Part shown: one piece after another, positions 1 through 6,181 of the stretch | How positions within the stretch are numbered: position 1 is the stretch's first letter | Layout: each line of letters starts with the position of its first letter | DNA from: Acidobacteriota bacterium | GTDB lineage: Bacteria > Acidobacteriota > Blastocatellia > Pyrinomonadales > Pyrinomonadaceae | Reading direction: 5' to 3' | DNA: 6,266 bases | NCBI GenBank assembly: GCA_020853255.1 | Contig: JADYZI010000222.1 | Location: forward strand, 1 to 6,266 | Position numbers and translations under genes: made by a program | The notes under the pieces: generated by a model | What the model was told of the DNA's origin: nothing | The model's input: only the letters and a program-made list of their open reading frames with translations | Databases searched by the model: none

Positions 1-56
1 TAAAATTAGGTGAAATGAAATAAGGGTAGCCCGATCAAAGGCAAATACTATCTAAC

Positions 57-1586
57 ATGGCAAAAGCAAAACAGGCAAAGATAAAGAAAACAGCGGTCAA
101 GACATATAACAACTACATCGGCGGCGAATGGGTGAAAAGTTCGTCGGGCGAATGGTTCGATAACGTAAACCCGGCGGACACAACGGATATCGTCGGGCGT
201 TTCCCGCGGTCGAACGAGGATGACGTTAACCGAGCGGTTGCCGCGGCAAAAGGTGCGGCAAAGAAATGGCGTCTCACACCGGCGCCGAAGCGGGCCGAAC
301 TTTTATTCACGCTTGGCGAGATCCTGCGCTCAAACAAAGATGAATTCACACGCCAGATGACCCGCGAAATGGGCAAGGTGCTCAAGGAAGCGGGCGGCGA
401 TGTGCAGGAAGCGATCGATTGTACATACTACACCGCGGGCGAAGGCCGCAGGCTGCATGGATTTACCACGCCGGCCGAGATGCCGAATAAATTCGCAATG
501 TGCGTCCGCCAGCCGGTAGGAATTTGCGGGCTGATAACGCCGTTCAATTTCCCGATGGCGATCCCATCGTGGAAGCTGATCCCGGCATTGGTTTGCGGCA
601 ATACGGTCGTCATCAAATCCGGCGAAGACGTGCCGCTTTCGACCATCAATCTGATAAAAGCATGCGAGAAAGCTGGTATTCCGCAAGGCGTCGTCAACAT
701 CGTAAACGGATTTGGCGAAGCCGGTGCGGCGTTGGTCGGGCATAAGGATGTTCGGCTGATCTCGTTCACCGGTTCGACAAGCACCGGAGCTTTGATCGCC
801 GAACAATGCGGGCGCGAGAACAAGATCGTCTCGCTCGAAATGGGCGGCAAGAATGCCATTATCGTGATGGACGACGCCGATATCGACAATGCGGTCGAAG
901 GCTCGCTGTGGGGAGCGTTCGGCACAAGCGGCCAGCGTTGCACCGCCTCGTCGCGGCTTGTTGTGCATAAGAAGATCTACAAAAAGTTCTGTGCGAAATT
1001 GGTTGAAAAGGTGAAGACCCTTCGCGTTGGTAATGGCCTTGATCCGAAAACAGAGGTCGGCCCGGTCATTCACGAAGATGCGATGCAGAAGATCCTTGGC
1101 TACATTCATATCGGCCAAAAGATCGACAAGGCCACGCTTGCATGCGGCGGCAATCGGCTGACCAAGGGCGACTATGCGAAAGGCTGGTTTGTCGAGCCGA
1201 CTGTCTTTACGGATGTAAAACCCGGCATGCGCATCGCACAGGAAGAGATATTCGGCCCGGTGACGTGCGTTATTCCGTTCTCGACGCTCGACGAAGCGAT
1301 CGATATTGTAAACGGCGTAAAATACGGCCTGTCGTCGGCGATTTACACACAGGATGTGAACAATGCCTTTCACGCAATGCAGGAACTCTACACCGGCATT
1401 TGCTATGTGAACTCCGCCACGATCGGCGCCGAGGTTCACCTCCCGTTCGGCGGCACAAAAGGCACCGGCAACGGCCACCGCGAAGCAGGCACGCAGGTGC
1501 TCGACATCTTCAGCGAATGGAAATCGCTATACATCGACTACAGCGGCAAATTGCAGAAAGCCCAGATCGATGCGGTTGAGATATAG
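57..1586 (+). CDS. Aldehyde dehydrogenase family protein (probable semialdehyde dehydrogenase)
   Basis: A complete 509-residue ALDH-superfamily enzyme, expected to oxidise an aldehyde to the carboxylate with NAD(P)+ in the cytoplasm. Visible family residues are the oxyanion-hole Asn164 in TPFNFP, the nucleotide-binding loop GSTSTG at 239-244, the general base Glu261 in LEMGGKN, and the catalytic Cys295 in GQRCTASSR. The Glu-Cys spacing of 34 residues is the canonical one. EEIFGP near the last quarter and the [16 protein letters not shown] segment near the C-terminus complete the fold. The C-terminus ([21 protein letters not shown]) recalls the group that includes aminoadipate-semialdehyde and ketoglutarate-semialdehyde dehydrogenases, but the substrate cannot be read from sequence. 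The first ~15 residues are Lys/Ala-rich and precede the usual N-terminus. No good Shine-Dalgarno is seen: the only AAAGG lies about 15 bases upstream. The start is nevertheless the only sensible one, because the ALDH fold begins right after it. The gene stands alone on this strand and converges with vapC. Confidence 0.95.
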   Translation: MAKAKQAKIKKTAVKTYNNYIGGEWVKSSSGEWFDNVNPADTTDIVGRFPRSNEDDVNRAVAAAKGAAKKWRLTPAPKRAELLFTLGEILRSNKDEFTRQMTREMGKVLKEAGGDVQEAIDCTYYTAGEGRRLHGFTTPAEMPNKFAMCVRQPVGICGLITPFNFPMAIPSWKLIPALVCGNTVVIKSGEDVPLSTINLIKACEKAGIPQGVVNIVNGFGEAGAALVGHKDVRLISFTGSTSTGALIAEQCGRENKIVSLEMGGKNAIIVMDDADIDNAVEGSLWGAFGTSGQRCTASSRLVVHKKIYKKFCAKLVEKVKTLRVGNGLDPKTEVGPVIHEDAMQKILGYIHIGQKIDKATLACGGNRLTKGDYAKGWFVEPTVFTDVKPGMRIAQEEIFGPVTCVIPFSTLDEAIDIVNGVKYGLSSAIYTQDVNNAFHAMQELYTGICYVNSATIGAEVHLPFGGTKGTGNGHREAGTQVLDIFSEWKSLYIDYSGKLQKAQIDAVEI

Positions 1587-1610
1587 ATCGGGGCAGCGGA
1601 AGATAGTAGT

Positions 1611-1976
1611 TTAGCTCAATTCGATCGTGAGGCCGAGCCGCTCGGCTTCCCCATTCAAGCGCCTATCTCTACTCCAGATTTCGGCCCTATCAACCATTGC
1701 GGAGGAGAGTAGGTGTGTATCGACTGCGCCAAGACCCTTCGCAAATAGTCCGTGGCGCGTAATAAAGTGGAGGATTTGATCGTGTCCAATTGTCGTCGCT
1801 TTTGGTAGCATAGAAATCTCTTCCAGAAAGCGAACCCGATTGGCGATGCTGCCGCATGCTAGTTCTTCGATCACGAGCGGATGGGTTAGGACGAAGCCCT
1901 CCTGAAGTAGATCGATCAACCGGCGTAACGGATGTCGAAGATGATCTATCCAAATCGACGTATCGACCAGAATCAT
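1611..1976 (-). CDS. vapC: VapC-like PIN-domain ribonuclease toxin
   Basis: A 121-residue PIN-domain protein, the usual length for VapC toxins. These are Mg2+-dependent endoribonucleases that cleave RNA (often tRNA or rRNA) when freed from their antitoxin. The acidic active-site set is visible: Asp5 in MILVDTSIWIDHL, Glu37/Glu38 in VIEEL, Asp86 in GAVDTHLL and Asp104 in SRDRRL. The start ATG overlaps the stop of the upstream antitoxin gene by ATGA, so translation is probably coupled and needs no ribosome binding site of its own. The gene ends 24 bases from the stop of the convergent aldehyde dehydrogenase gene, with no obvious terminator between them. All four acidic positions are intact, so the toxin is predicted to be active. 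The RNA target is unknown. Confidence 0.9.
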   Translation of the reverse strand: MILVDTSIWIDHLRHPLRRLIDLLQEGFVLTHPLVIEELACGSIANRVRFLEEISMLPKATTIGHDQILHFITRHGLFAKGLGAVDTHLLSSAMVDRAEIWSRDRRLNGEAERLGLTIELS

Positions 1977-2158
1977 CGTCGCCTCCTTCCTGCCTTCGCC
2001 TTAGGATCGGTGCCACCTAGTGCAATTAGGCGCTCTCGGGCCTTTTTTTCGATGAGCGCTTTAAGGGCGGCGTGGACGAGTGCGGTTTTTTCTTTAATGC
2101 CAGTGTAGTCGGCGGCCTGCTGAAGCAATTCGTCTTTGATTATCAATGTCGTTCTCAT
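1973..2158 (-). CDS. vapB: VapB-like type II antitoxin
   Basis: A 61-residue antitoxin of the VapB type that opens MRTTLIIKDELL and contains TGIKEKTALVHAALKALI. This matches the pattern of the small VapB antitoxin family (Pfam VapB_antitoxin, formerly DUF2191). Residues 2-7 should form the DNA-contacting beta strand, and about 9-18 and 22-36 the two helices of a ribbon-helix-helix dimer. The basic tail (KAKAGRRRR) would wrap the toxin or contact nucleic acid. The ATG at 2158 was chosen over an in-frame TTG at 2167 because the family begins MRTTL and the TTG would lie inside the operator palindrome. No Shine-Dalgarno precedes the ATG. The stop TGA overlaps the vapC start. The expected role is to neutralise VapC and, as a complex with it, to repress the operon. 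Confidence 0.88.
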   Translation of the reverse strand: MRTTLIIKDELLQQAADYTGIKEKTALVHAALKALIEKKARERLIALGGTDPKAKAGRRRR

Positions 2159-2174
2159 GCATATCAATATGCAT
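2157..2174. promoter_or_regulatory. Palindromic operator on the vapB start codon
   Basis: A perfect inverted repeat, ATGCATAT - 2 bases - ATATGCAT. It lies immediately upstream of vapB and includes two bases of its start codon. Palindromes at this position are the known binding sites of ribbon-helix-helix VapB dimers and VapBC complexes, so autorepression by steric block of RNA polymerase and of the start region is inferred. Confidence 0.7.
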
Positions 2175-2195
2175 CTATCGTATGACCGATGTCAA
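2166..2195 (-). promoter_or_regulatory. Putative vapBC promoter
   Basis: On the minus strand a perfect TTGACA (2195-2190) is followed after 18 bases by CATATT (2171-2166), a 4 of 6 match to the -10 consensus that lies inside the operator palindrome. A transcription start 6-8 bases further would fall at about 2160-2158, on or next to the vapB ATG. Together with the absence of a Shine-Dalgarno, this suggests a leaderless or near-leaderless mRNA. The -35 is convincing, the -10 less so. Confidence 0.5.
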
Positions 2196-2267
2196 GACTT
2201 GAACTCATCATAAAATCATCCAGATTCTATATGAGCGGCCAAAAAAGAGAATGATATTAGGAAACAT

Positions 2268-4436
2268 ATGAATCAGTCCTCGTCGATATCGAAAGCCCGC
2301 GAGATTCTTAAACATCAATTCGGCTATGATTCCTTCCGGATGAATCAGGAGGCGGCGATCGGGGCTGTTTTGGATGGGCGGGATTGCGTTGTGCTGATGC
2401 CGACGGGCGGCGGGAAGTCGCTTTGTTATCAGATACCGGCTTTGATGTTGGACGGATTGACGCTGGTGATCTCGCCGCTGATCGCGCTGATGAAAGATCA
2501 GGTCGATGCGTTAAAGGCGAATGGTGTTGAGGCGGCGTTTTTGAATTCTACTCAACCGGCGGCGGAACAGGTCGAGGTTTTTCGGGATGTTCGAAGCGGG
2601 AAGTTGAAATTGCTGTATGTCGCGCCGGAGCGTTTGCTGCAGAGCGGCGATCAGTTTTTGGAATTTATCCGCAGCACGAACATCTCTTTGTTCGCGATCG
2701 ATGAGGCACATTGCATTTCAAGCTGGGGACACGATTTCAGGCCGGAGTATTTAAAGCTCGCGGTGCTGAAAAAGGAATTTCCGCGGATACCGGTTATCGC
2801 GCTTACGGCAACGGCAGACAAGCTTGTGCGCAAGGACATTTTTGACCGATTAGAGATAGGCGACGCCGAACTTTTTGTCTCGAGTTTTAACCGTCCGAAC
2901 ATCAATTATCGTGTCGAGCCGAAGCGGAATTCTTTCGGCCAACTGCTCGATTTTCTTGAGGAACGAAAGGACGAAAGCGGGATAATCTATTGCCTTAGCC
3001 GTGCGTCGGTCGACGCGCTTGCCGAGGATCTGCGTGACGAAGGTTTTAGCGCATTGTCTTATCATGCCGGGCTCGATAAGCAGATGCGCGACACGCATCA
3101 AAATTCGTTTCTCCGAGATGAAACGAAGATCATTGTCGCGACCATCGCGTTTGGCATGGGCATCGACAAATCGAACGTGCGGTTTGTCGTCCATATGGAC
3201 CTGCCGAAAAATATCGAAAGCTATTATCAGGAAACCGGCCGGGCGGGCCGCGACGGCCTGGCGAGCGAAGCGTTGCTCTTCTTTAGCTGGGCCGATGTTA
3301 TTAAGCTGAAAGGCTTTGCGGAAGTTGACGGCAACGCATCGCAATCGGCGATAATGCTGAAAAAGCTTGATCAGATGGGCAAGTTCGGCGAGCTGAGGTC
3401 TTGCCGGCGACGGTTTTTGCTCAATTATTTTAGTGAAGAACTGGCGGACGACTGCGGCAATTGTGACAATTGCACAACAACTGTTGAACGATTCGACGGA
3501 ACGATCATTGCCCAGAAAGCATTGAGTGCCGTTTATCGCACGGGGCAAAATTTTGGCCTCAACTACATGATCGATTTTCTTCGCGGCTCTCAGGCGCAGA
3601 ATATTCGCGACGAGCACAAGAACATCAAAACGTACGGCGTCGGTGCCGACATCTCGAAACACAACTGGTTCGAATATTTTAAAGACCTGATCGCTCAGGG
3701 ATTTCTCTCGCAGACCGAGGGCCAGTTTCCGTTGATCAAATTGACGGAAAAAAGCATGGATGTGCTGGCCGGAAACGTGCCGGTCAAGCTGATAAAGGTT
3801 AAGGTCAAGGAAGAGAAAAAGAAAAAGCTGGTGCCGGAGGTTTCACTTCCGTATATTCAGGCTTTGTTCGACGATCTGCGGGAGGTTCGAACCCGATTTG
3901 CAAAAAGCGAAAACGTGCCGCCGTATGTCGTTTTTTCGGATGCGACGCTTGTCGAAATGGCGGCGTATCTGCCGCAGGCCGACTGGGAATTGCGAAAGAT
4001 CTCCGGCGTCGGCGATCTGAAATCCGAAAAATACGGTGCCGACTTTTTGCGGGCGATCAAGGCCTATTGCCAAAAAAACGGACTCGTTTCACGCATCGAC
4101 CTCAAATCGCCCAAACGCGAACGCTCCCGCACAAAACGCGACGCAGACGGCAAAGACACCTACCAAATCTCACTCGAAATGTTCCGCTCAGGCCTTTCGA
4201 TCCCGGACATCGCCCGCGAACGCGGCGTCCAGCCGAGCACAATCGAGGGCCACCTCGCGAAATTCGTAACCTCCGGCGAAGTCGGCCTCAACGAACTCGT
4301 CCCACCCTACAAAGTCGAACCCATCCGCCAAGCCGTCATCAAATTCAACGAATCCGGTGCCCTCTCGCCGATCAAAGAACACCTCGGCGAAGACTACACC
4401 TACGGCGAGATCCGCGCCGTCATCGCTTCGATGTGA
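2268..4436 (+). CDS. recQ: ATP-dependent DNA helicase RecQ with C-terminal HTH extension
   Basis: A complete 722-residue RecQ, a 3'-5' DNA helicase acting in recombination and replication-fork repair. The helicase core carries Gln27 (motif 0, FRMNQ), Walker A TGGGKS at 46-51, DEAH at 145-148 with the RecQ aromatic loop (AHCISSWGHDFRPEY, 147-161), TAT at 180-182, YHAGL at 265-269, FGMGIDK at 295-301 and QETGRAGRDG at 321-330. The zinc site is Cys379, Cys396, Cys399 and Cys402, each one residue from the E. coli positions as I recall them. An RQC winged helix spans about 407-510, a Lys-rich linker 508-521, and an HRDC domain about 526-605. Residues about 630-722 form an additional domain with a helix-turn-helix look (LSIPDIARERGVQPSTIEGHL), matching the HTH_40-type tail of many non-enterobacterial RecQs. 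AGGA at 2259-2262, five bases before the ATG, fixes the start. The gene is divergent from vapBC. Its last 18 codons are duplicated downstream. Confidence 0.96.
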   Translation: MNQSSSISKAREILKHQFGYDSFRMNQEAAIGAVLDGRDCVVLMPTGGGKSLCYQIPALMLDGLTLVISPLIALMKDQVDALKANGVEAAFLNSTQPAAEQVEVFRDVRSGKLKLLYVAPERLLQSGDQFLEFIRSTNISLFAIDEAHCISSWGHDFRPEYLKLAVLKKEFPRIPVIALTATADKLVRKDIFDRLEIGDAELFVSSFNRPNINYRVEPKRNSFGQLLDFLEERKDESGIIYCLSRASVDALAEDLRDEGFSALSYHAGLDKQMRDTHQNSFLRDETKIIVATIAFGMGIDKSNVRFVVHMDLPKNIESYYQETGRAGRDGLASEALLFFSWADVIKLKGFAEVDGNASQSAIMLKKLDQMGKFGELRSCRRRFLLNYFSEELADDCGNCDNCTTTVERFDGTIIAQKALSAVYRTGQNFGLNYMIDFLRGSQAQNIRDEHKNIKTYGVGADISKHNWFEYFKDLIAQGFLSQTEGQFPLIKLTEKSMDVLAGNVPVKLIKVKVKEEKKKKLVPEVSLPYIQALFDDLREVRTRFAKSENVPPYVVFSDATLVEMAAYLPQADWELRKISGVGDLKSEKYGADFLRAIKAYCQKNGLVSRIDLKSPKRERSRTKRDADGKDTYQISLEMFRSGLSIPDIARERGVQPSTIEGHLAKFVTSGEVGLNELVPPYKVEPIRQAVIKFNESGALSPIKEHLGEDYTYGEIRAVIASM

Positions 4437-4519
4437 CAATGCAAGGGAAAGGCTCCGTAGCCAAAAGTTAGGTCCAACCTTTGGTAAAGCTGACATCAAA
4501 AGAATTTGGTCAAACCAAT

Positions 4520-4548
4520 TTGACAAACCCAGAGTCAGGAACTATTCT
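4520..4548 (+). promoter_or_regulatory. Promoter candidate for first membrane-protein gene
   Basis: A perfect TTGACA at 4520-4525, a 17-base spacer, and TATTCT at 4543-4548 (4 of 6 to the -10 consensus). The same arrangement, with TATTTT and also a 17-base spacer, is kept in the second repeat copy. Transcription would start near 4555 and give a leader of about 125 bases. Housekeeping-sigma recognition is assumed. Confidence 0.5.
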
Positions 4549-4634
4549 CGATTTACTTTCCGAACACCCACGAAAGATTTTCAACCCAAAAGTTTGTAAC
4601 ATTTTCGTTTGCTCCACGTTGATTTTTTTATGTG

Positions 4635-4662
4635 AGTCCCGAGGTTTAGTGCGACCGGGACT
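4635..4662 (+). promoter_or_regulatory. Leader hairpin just upstream of the ribosome binding site
   Basis: AGTCCC (4635-4640) pairs perfectly with GGGACT (4657-4662). Inside it, GGT (4643-4645) pairs with ACC (4654-4656) around an 8-base loop, leaving a two-base bulge. It ends five bases before the GGAGGAG ribosome binding site. No T-run follows, so it does not look like an intrinsic terminator. The outer stem is not preserved in the second copy, which argues against a shared function. Confidence 0.3.
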
Positions 4663-4680
4663 ATTTGGAGGAGACGCGCT

Positions 4681-5091
4681 ATGAAACTGGTTCAGAAATT
4701 AGAAATTGCATTTGGCCTTGCGACCTTGATTTTGACCATTGCGTATTTTTGCCTAAATATGCTTCCGTACGTGAAATTCAGGTACGAAAACGACGGAGCG
4801 TTTAGTTCGGCGATTGTGTTGGTAAGCGCTTTCGGGATGATTGTGATACCAAGCGTTCTCACAAGCCTCGGGGCCTATTCCTGGGCCACTAGGAAAGGCT
4901 CCTTAGGATTCGGCACGGTCTTATCGGGTGCCTTGACGACAGCTCTGGTTGCTGTCGCTTTGCTTGCCAGCGCGATGTTTTATTTTCAAGGGTTTGTTGT
5001 CGTCTCCCTAATAATTCTGCAATTCGTTTTTGCAGTTCTGACACTGATTTACGCTTTTCTTTGTCGAAGGACATTTCAGTCTTTGAAATAG
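4681..5091 (+). CDS. Small four-helix membrane protein, copy A (function unknown)
   Basis: A 136-residue hydrophobic protein not recognised as any named family. Four membrane helices are apparent at about 8-31, 43-66, 77-102 and 104-127, with a short charged stretch at 34-39 (RYENDG) after the first and a basic loop (ATRKG) between the second and third. There is no cleavable signal peptide. The ATG is set by a strong GGAGGAG at 4667-4673, seven bases upstream. The first 12 residues (MKLVQKLEIAFG) are identical to those of the second copy at 5641, and the three base differences there are all synonymous. Beyond that only scattered positions match, best around IPSVLTSLG...RKG..GF. The start of the coding sequence is poorer in GC than recQ (37% in the first 60 bases). 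It is followed 66 bases later by a signal-peptide-like reading frame. Inner-membrane location is inferred; the function is unknown. Confidence 0.82.
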   Translation: MKLVQKLEIAFGLATLILTIAYFCLNMLPYVKFRYENDGAFSSAIVLVSAFGMIVIPSVLTSLGAYSWATRKGSLGFGTVLSGALTTALVAVALLASAMFYFQGFVVVSLIILQFVFAVLTLIYAFLCRRTFQSLK

Positions 5092-5157
5092 CAAGTTACA
5101 TCCATCTTTAGTCCAACTGATAATTTTATATCAATCCGACACTGCCGAAACGTACTT

Positions 5158-5341
5158 ATGAAGATCAATCTTTTAGTTTATCTGGCCTTATTACTTTGCC
5201 CAACTGCTATACGCCCAAAACGATGAACGTACCATTTACGGAACGCCCAACCTGGCCATGTACGGCTGCTTCGCCGGAAATGATATTCTTCAGGTTCGTC
5301 AAATCAATTCGACATTCCCGCACCGGCAGATTTTGACGGTG
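5158..5341 (+). pseudogene. Frameshifted and truncated secreted-protein gene fragment
   Basis: An ATG at 5158 opens a signal-peptide-like stretch (MKINLLVYLALLLC) that hits a TGA at 5224. Moving by one base near 5200 gives a sensible continuation (QLLYAQNDERTIYGTPNLA, then about 25 further residues). This restores a typical signal peptide ending Ala-Gln and an open frame up to 5341. There the sequence breaks abruptly into the copied recQ 3' end. No alternative start exists in the second frame before ATG 5258, and stops lie just upstream, so a one-base frameshift is the simplest reading. The encoded mature part is not recognised. An ORF from 5258 continues across the junction, but only as an out-of-frame reading of the recQ remnant. 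The fragment probably once formed a two-gene unit with the membrane-protein gene before it. Confidence 0.6.
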
Positions 5342-5399
5342 ACACCTCGGCGAAGACTACACCTACGGCGAGATCCGCGCCGTCATTGCTTCGATGTGA
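5342..5399 (+). pseudogene. recQ: recQ 3'-end remnant
   Basis: Bases 5343-5399 encode the last 18 residues of the RecQ upstream (His705 to Met722) with the same stop codon. There is a single synonymous change (ATC to ATT at Ile719). The remnant has no start codon or upstream recQ sequence and is not expected to be translated as RecQ. It forms the left end of repeat copy 2 and marks a recombination junction. Confidence 0.9.
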
Positions 5400-5480
5400 C
5401 AATGCAGGGAAGGCTCCGTAGCCAAAAGTTAGGTCCAACCTTTGGTAAAGCTGACATCAAAACAATTTGGTCAATCCAAT

Positions 5481-5509
5481 TTGACAAACCCAGAGTCAGG
5501 AACTATTTT
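5481..5509 (+). promoter_or_regulatory. Promoter candidate for second membrane-protein gene
   Basis: TTGACA at 5481-5486, a 17-base spacer and TATTTT at 5504-5509, corresponding to the pair at 4520-4548. Retention of both hexamers and of the spacing in both copies gives modest support, although the copies are too similar overall for conservation to be a strong argument. Confidence 0.45.
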
Positions 5510-5640
5510 CGATTTACTTTCCGAACACTCACGAAAGATTTTCAACCCAAAAGTTTTGCGACATTTTCGTTTGCTCCACGTTGATTTTTTTTTGTGAGTC
5601 AGAGTTTTGTGCGACCGGCCCTATTTTGAGGAGAACCATT

Positions 5641-6036
5641 ATGAAACTGGTTCAGAAACTGGAAATTGCTTTTGGCGTTTTAACTTTTCTCGCGACACTA
5701 GTTGTCTGTTATCTCACTTTATCACCAATTGTCTTGAAAAGTGATCACTTGGACATTGTACTTCGAACTCTGATTTCGGGATTTATCTTTTGCGTCCCCG
5801 CGTGTCTTGTGGCTTTCGGCTCAATTCATCACGCAAGTCGTCGAGGGCAAGGCGGCTTCGTCGTTCTCTTGATTGCTGGGCTTATCTTGATAACTCTTTT
5901 CGCCTTCAGCTTCTTGGGCGTGAATGTTTATCTCGGATTGCGACTCGCTGTCCTATTTACGAGTCCTGCATTTCTAGCAGTTATAACCCTATTTTTTGCT
6001 TTTCGAGTAAAATCCGTCCCGGTACCTTTGAAATAG
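5641..6036 (+). CDS. Small four-helix membrane protein, copy B (function unknown)
   Basis: A 131-residue hydrophobic protein, paralogous to the product of 4681-5091. Four membrane helices are apparent at about 8-31, 39-60, 71-95 and 100-122, with a basic HHASRRGQGG loop between the second and third. The ATG at 5641 is preferred over an upstream TTG at 5581. It has GAGGAG at 5628-5633 seven bases before it, matches the start of copy A exactly, and avoids 20 non-homologous residues. After the shared 12-residue N-terminus the two proteins diverge sharply. In the best-matching stretch (52-80 here against 56-84 in copy A) about 9 of 29 residues are identical. The same number of helices and the same loop position support common ancestry. 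A signal-peptide ORF follows 34 bases after the stop. No named family is recognised. Confidence 0.8.
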   Translation: MKLVQKLEIAFGVLTFLATLVVCYLTLSPIVLKSDHLDIVLRTLISGFIFCVPACLVAFGSIHHASRRGQGGFVVLLIAGLILITLFAFSFLGVNVYLGLRLAVLFTSPAFLAVITLFFAFRVKSVPVPLK

Positions 6037-6070
6037 TTTATTGAAAGTCTTCAAATTCGCTCAACTCGTT

Positions 6071-6172
6071 ATGAAGCTTATTGTCCTCTTCGTATTACTT
6101 TTTGGTCTACTCTGCTCAACTGTTTCGCTACGCGCTCAGAGAGATAGTATCGAAAGTTGTGGAAATGGGTAA
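6071..6172 (+). CDS. Short signal-peptide-like ORF, possibly a broken secreted-protein gene
   Basis: A 33-codon frame encoding a Lys-containing start, a hydrophobic core (LIVLFVLLFGLLC) and a likely signal-peptidase region ending RAQ, followed by only about ten residues to a TAA. It sits directly after membrane-protein copy B, just as the frameshifted fragment at 5158 sits after copy A, and both begin ATGAAG and reach Ala-Gln at a similar point. It could be a complete tiny secreted peptide, but more likely it is the 5' stub of a gene interrupted by whatever begins after about 6170. There is no strong Shine-Dalgarno in front of the ATG. Confidence 0.4.
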   Translation: MKLIVLFVLLFGLLCSTVSLRAQRDSIESCGNG

Positions 6173-6181
6173 AGACGAAAA

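Larger units (their letters stand above)
4379..4716 (+). repeat. Long direct repeat, copy 1 (recQ 3' end, leader, first 12 codons of membrane gene)
   Basis: This segment recurs at 5342-5676. It runs from codon 704/705 of recQ through the stop, across the whole intergenic stretch, to the twelfth codon of the small membrane-protein gene. By eye the first ~210 bases differ by about five substitutions and two one-base indels. The last ~60 bases before the ATG are less similar, with several substitutions and a two-base length change. The 244 bases between recQ and the next gene are therefore entirely inside this repeat. They hold a promoter candidate, a small hairpin and a ribosome binding site, and no convincing terminator for recQ. 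Confidence 0.95.
5342..5676 (+). repeat. Long direct repeat, copy 2
   Basis: The second copy of the segment at 4379-4716. It starts abruptly at 5342 inside the secreted-protein fragment and runs through the copied recQ tail, promoter and ribosome binding site to the twelfth codon of the second membrane-protein gene. The offset is 963 bases at the left edge and 960 at the start codons, owing to several small indels. No flanking target-site duplication was seen at the left edge. Confidence 0.95.

Noticed and set aside
330..1478. A 382-codon open frame on the minus strand inside the aldehyde dehydrogenase gene
   Set aside because: The opposite strand encodes a complete ALDH with all catalytic residues. 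The antisense translation has no recognisable domain and is a by-product of codon bias.
2850..3662. A 270-codon open frame on the minus strand inside recQ
   Set aside because: It lies wholly opposite the RecQ helicase motifs and zinc site and shows no recognisable protein features.
4451..4462. GGCT/AGCC mini-hairpin after recQ as a terminator
   Set aside because: The stem has only four base pairs and no T-run follows.
4067..4471. An Arg/Pro-rich 134-codon frame overlapping the end of recQ
   Set aside because: It is a shadow created by the C-rich codon use of the recQ tail, with no ribosome binding site and low-complexity composition.
4506..4518. TTGGT-CAA-ACCAA hairpin next to the promoter candidate as an operator
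   Set aside because: It is short, and one pair is lost in the second repeat copy, so there is no support for function.
5258..5584. A 108-codon plus-strand frame spanning the repeat junction
   Set aside because: Its first part is the shifted frame of the secreted-protein fragment and the rest is an out-of-frame reading of the copied recQ tail and leader. The Arg-rich middle is the same shadow frame that overlaps the end of true recQ.
5581..5640. A 20-residue N-terminal extension of the second membrane protein from a TTG codon
   Set aside because: The ATG at 5641 has its own ribosome binding site and aligns exactly with the start of the paralogue. The extension would be translated from the T-rich leader.
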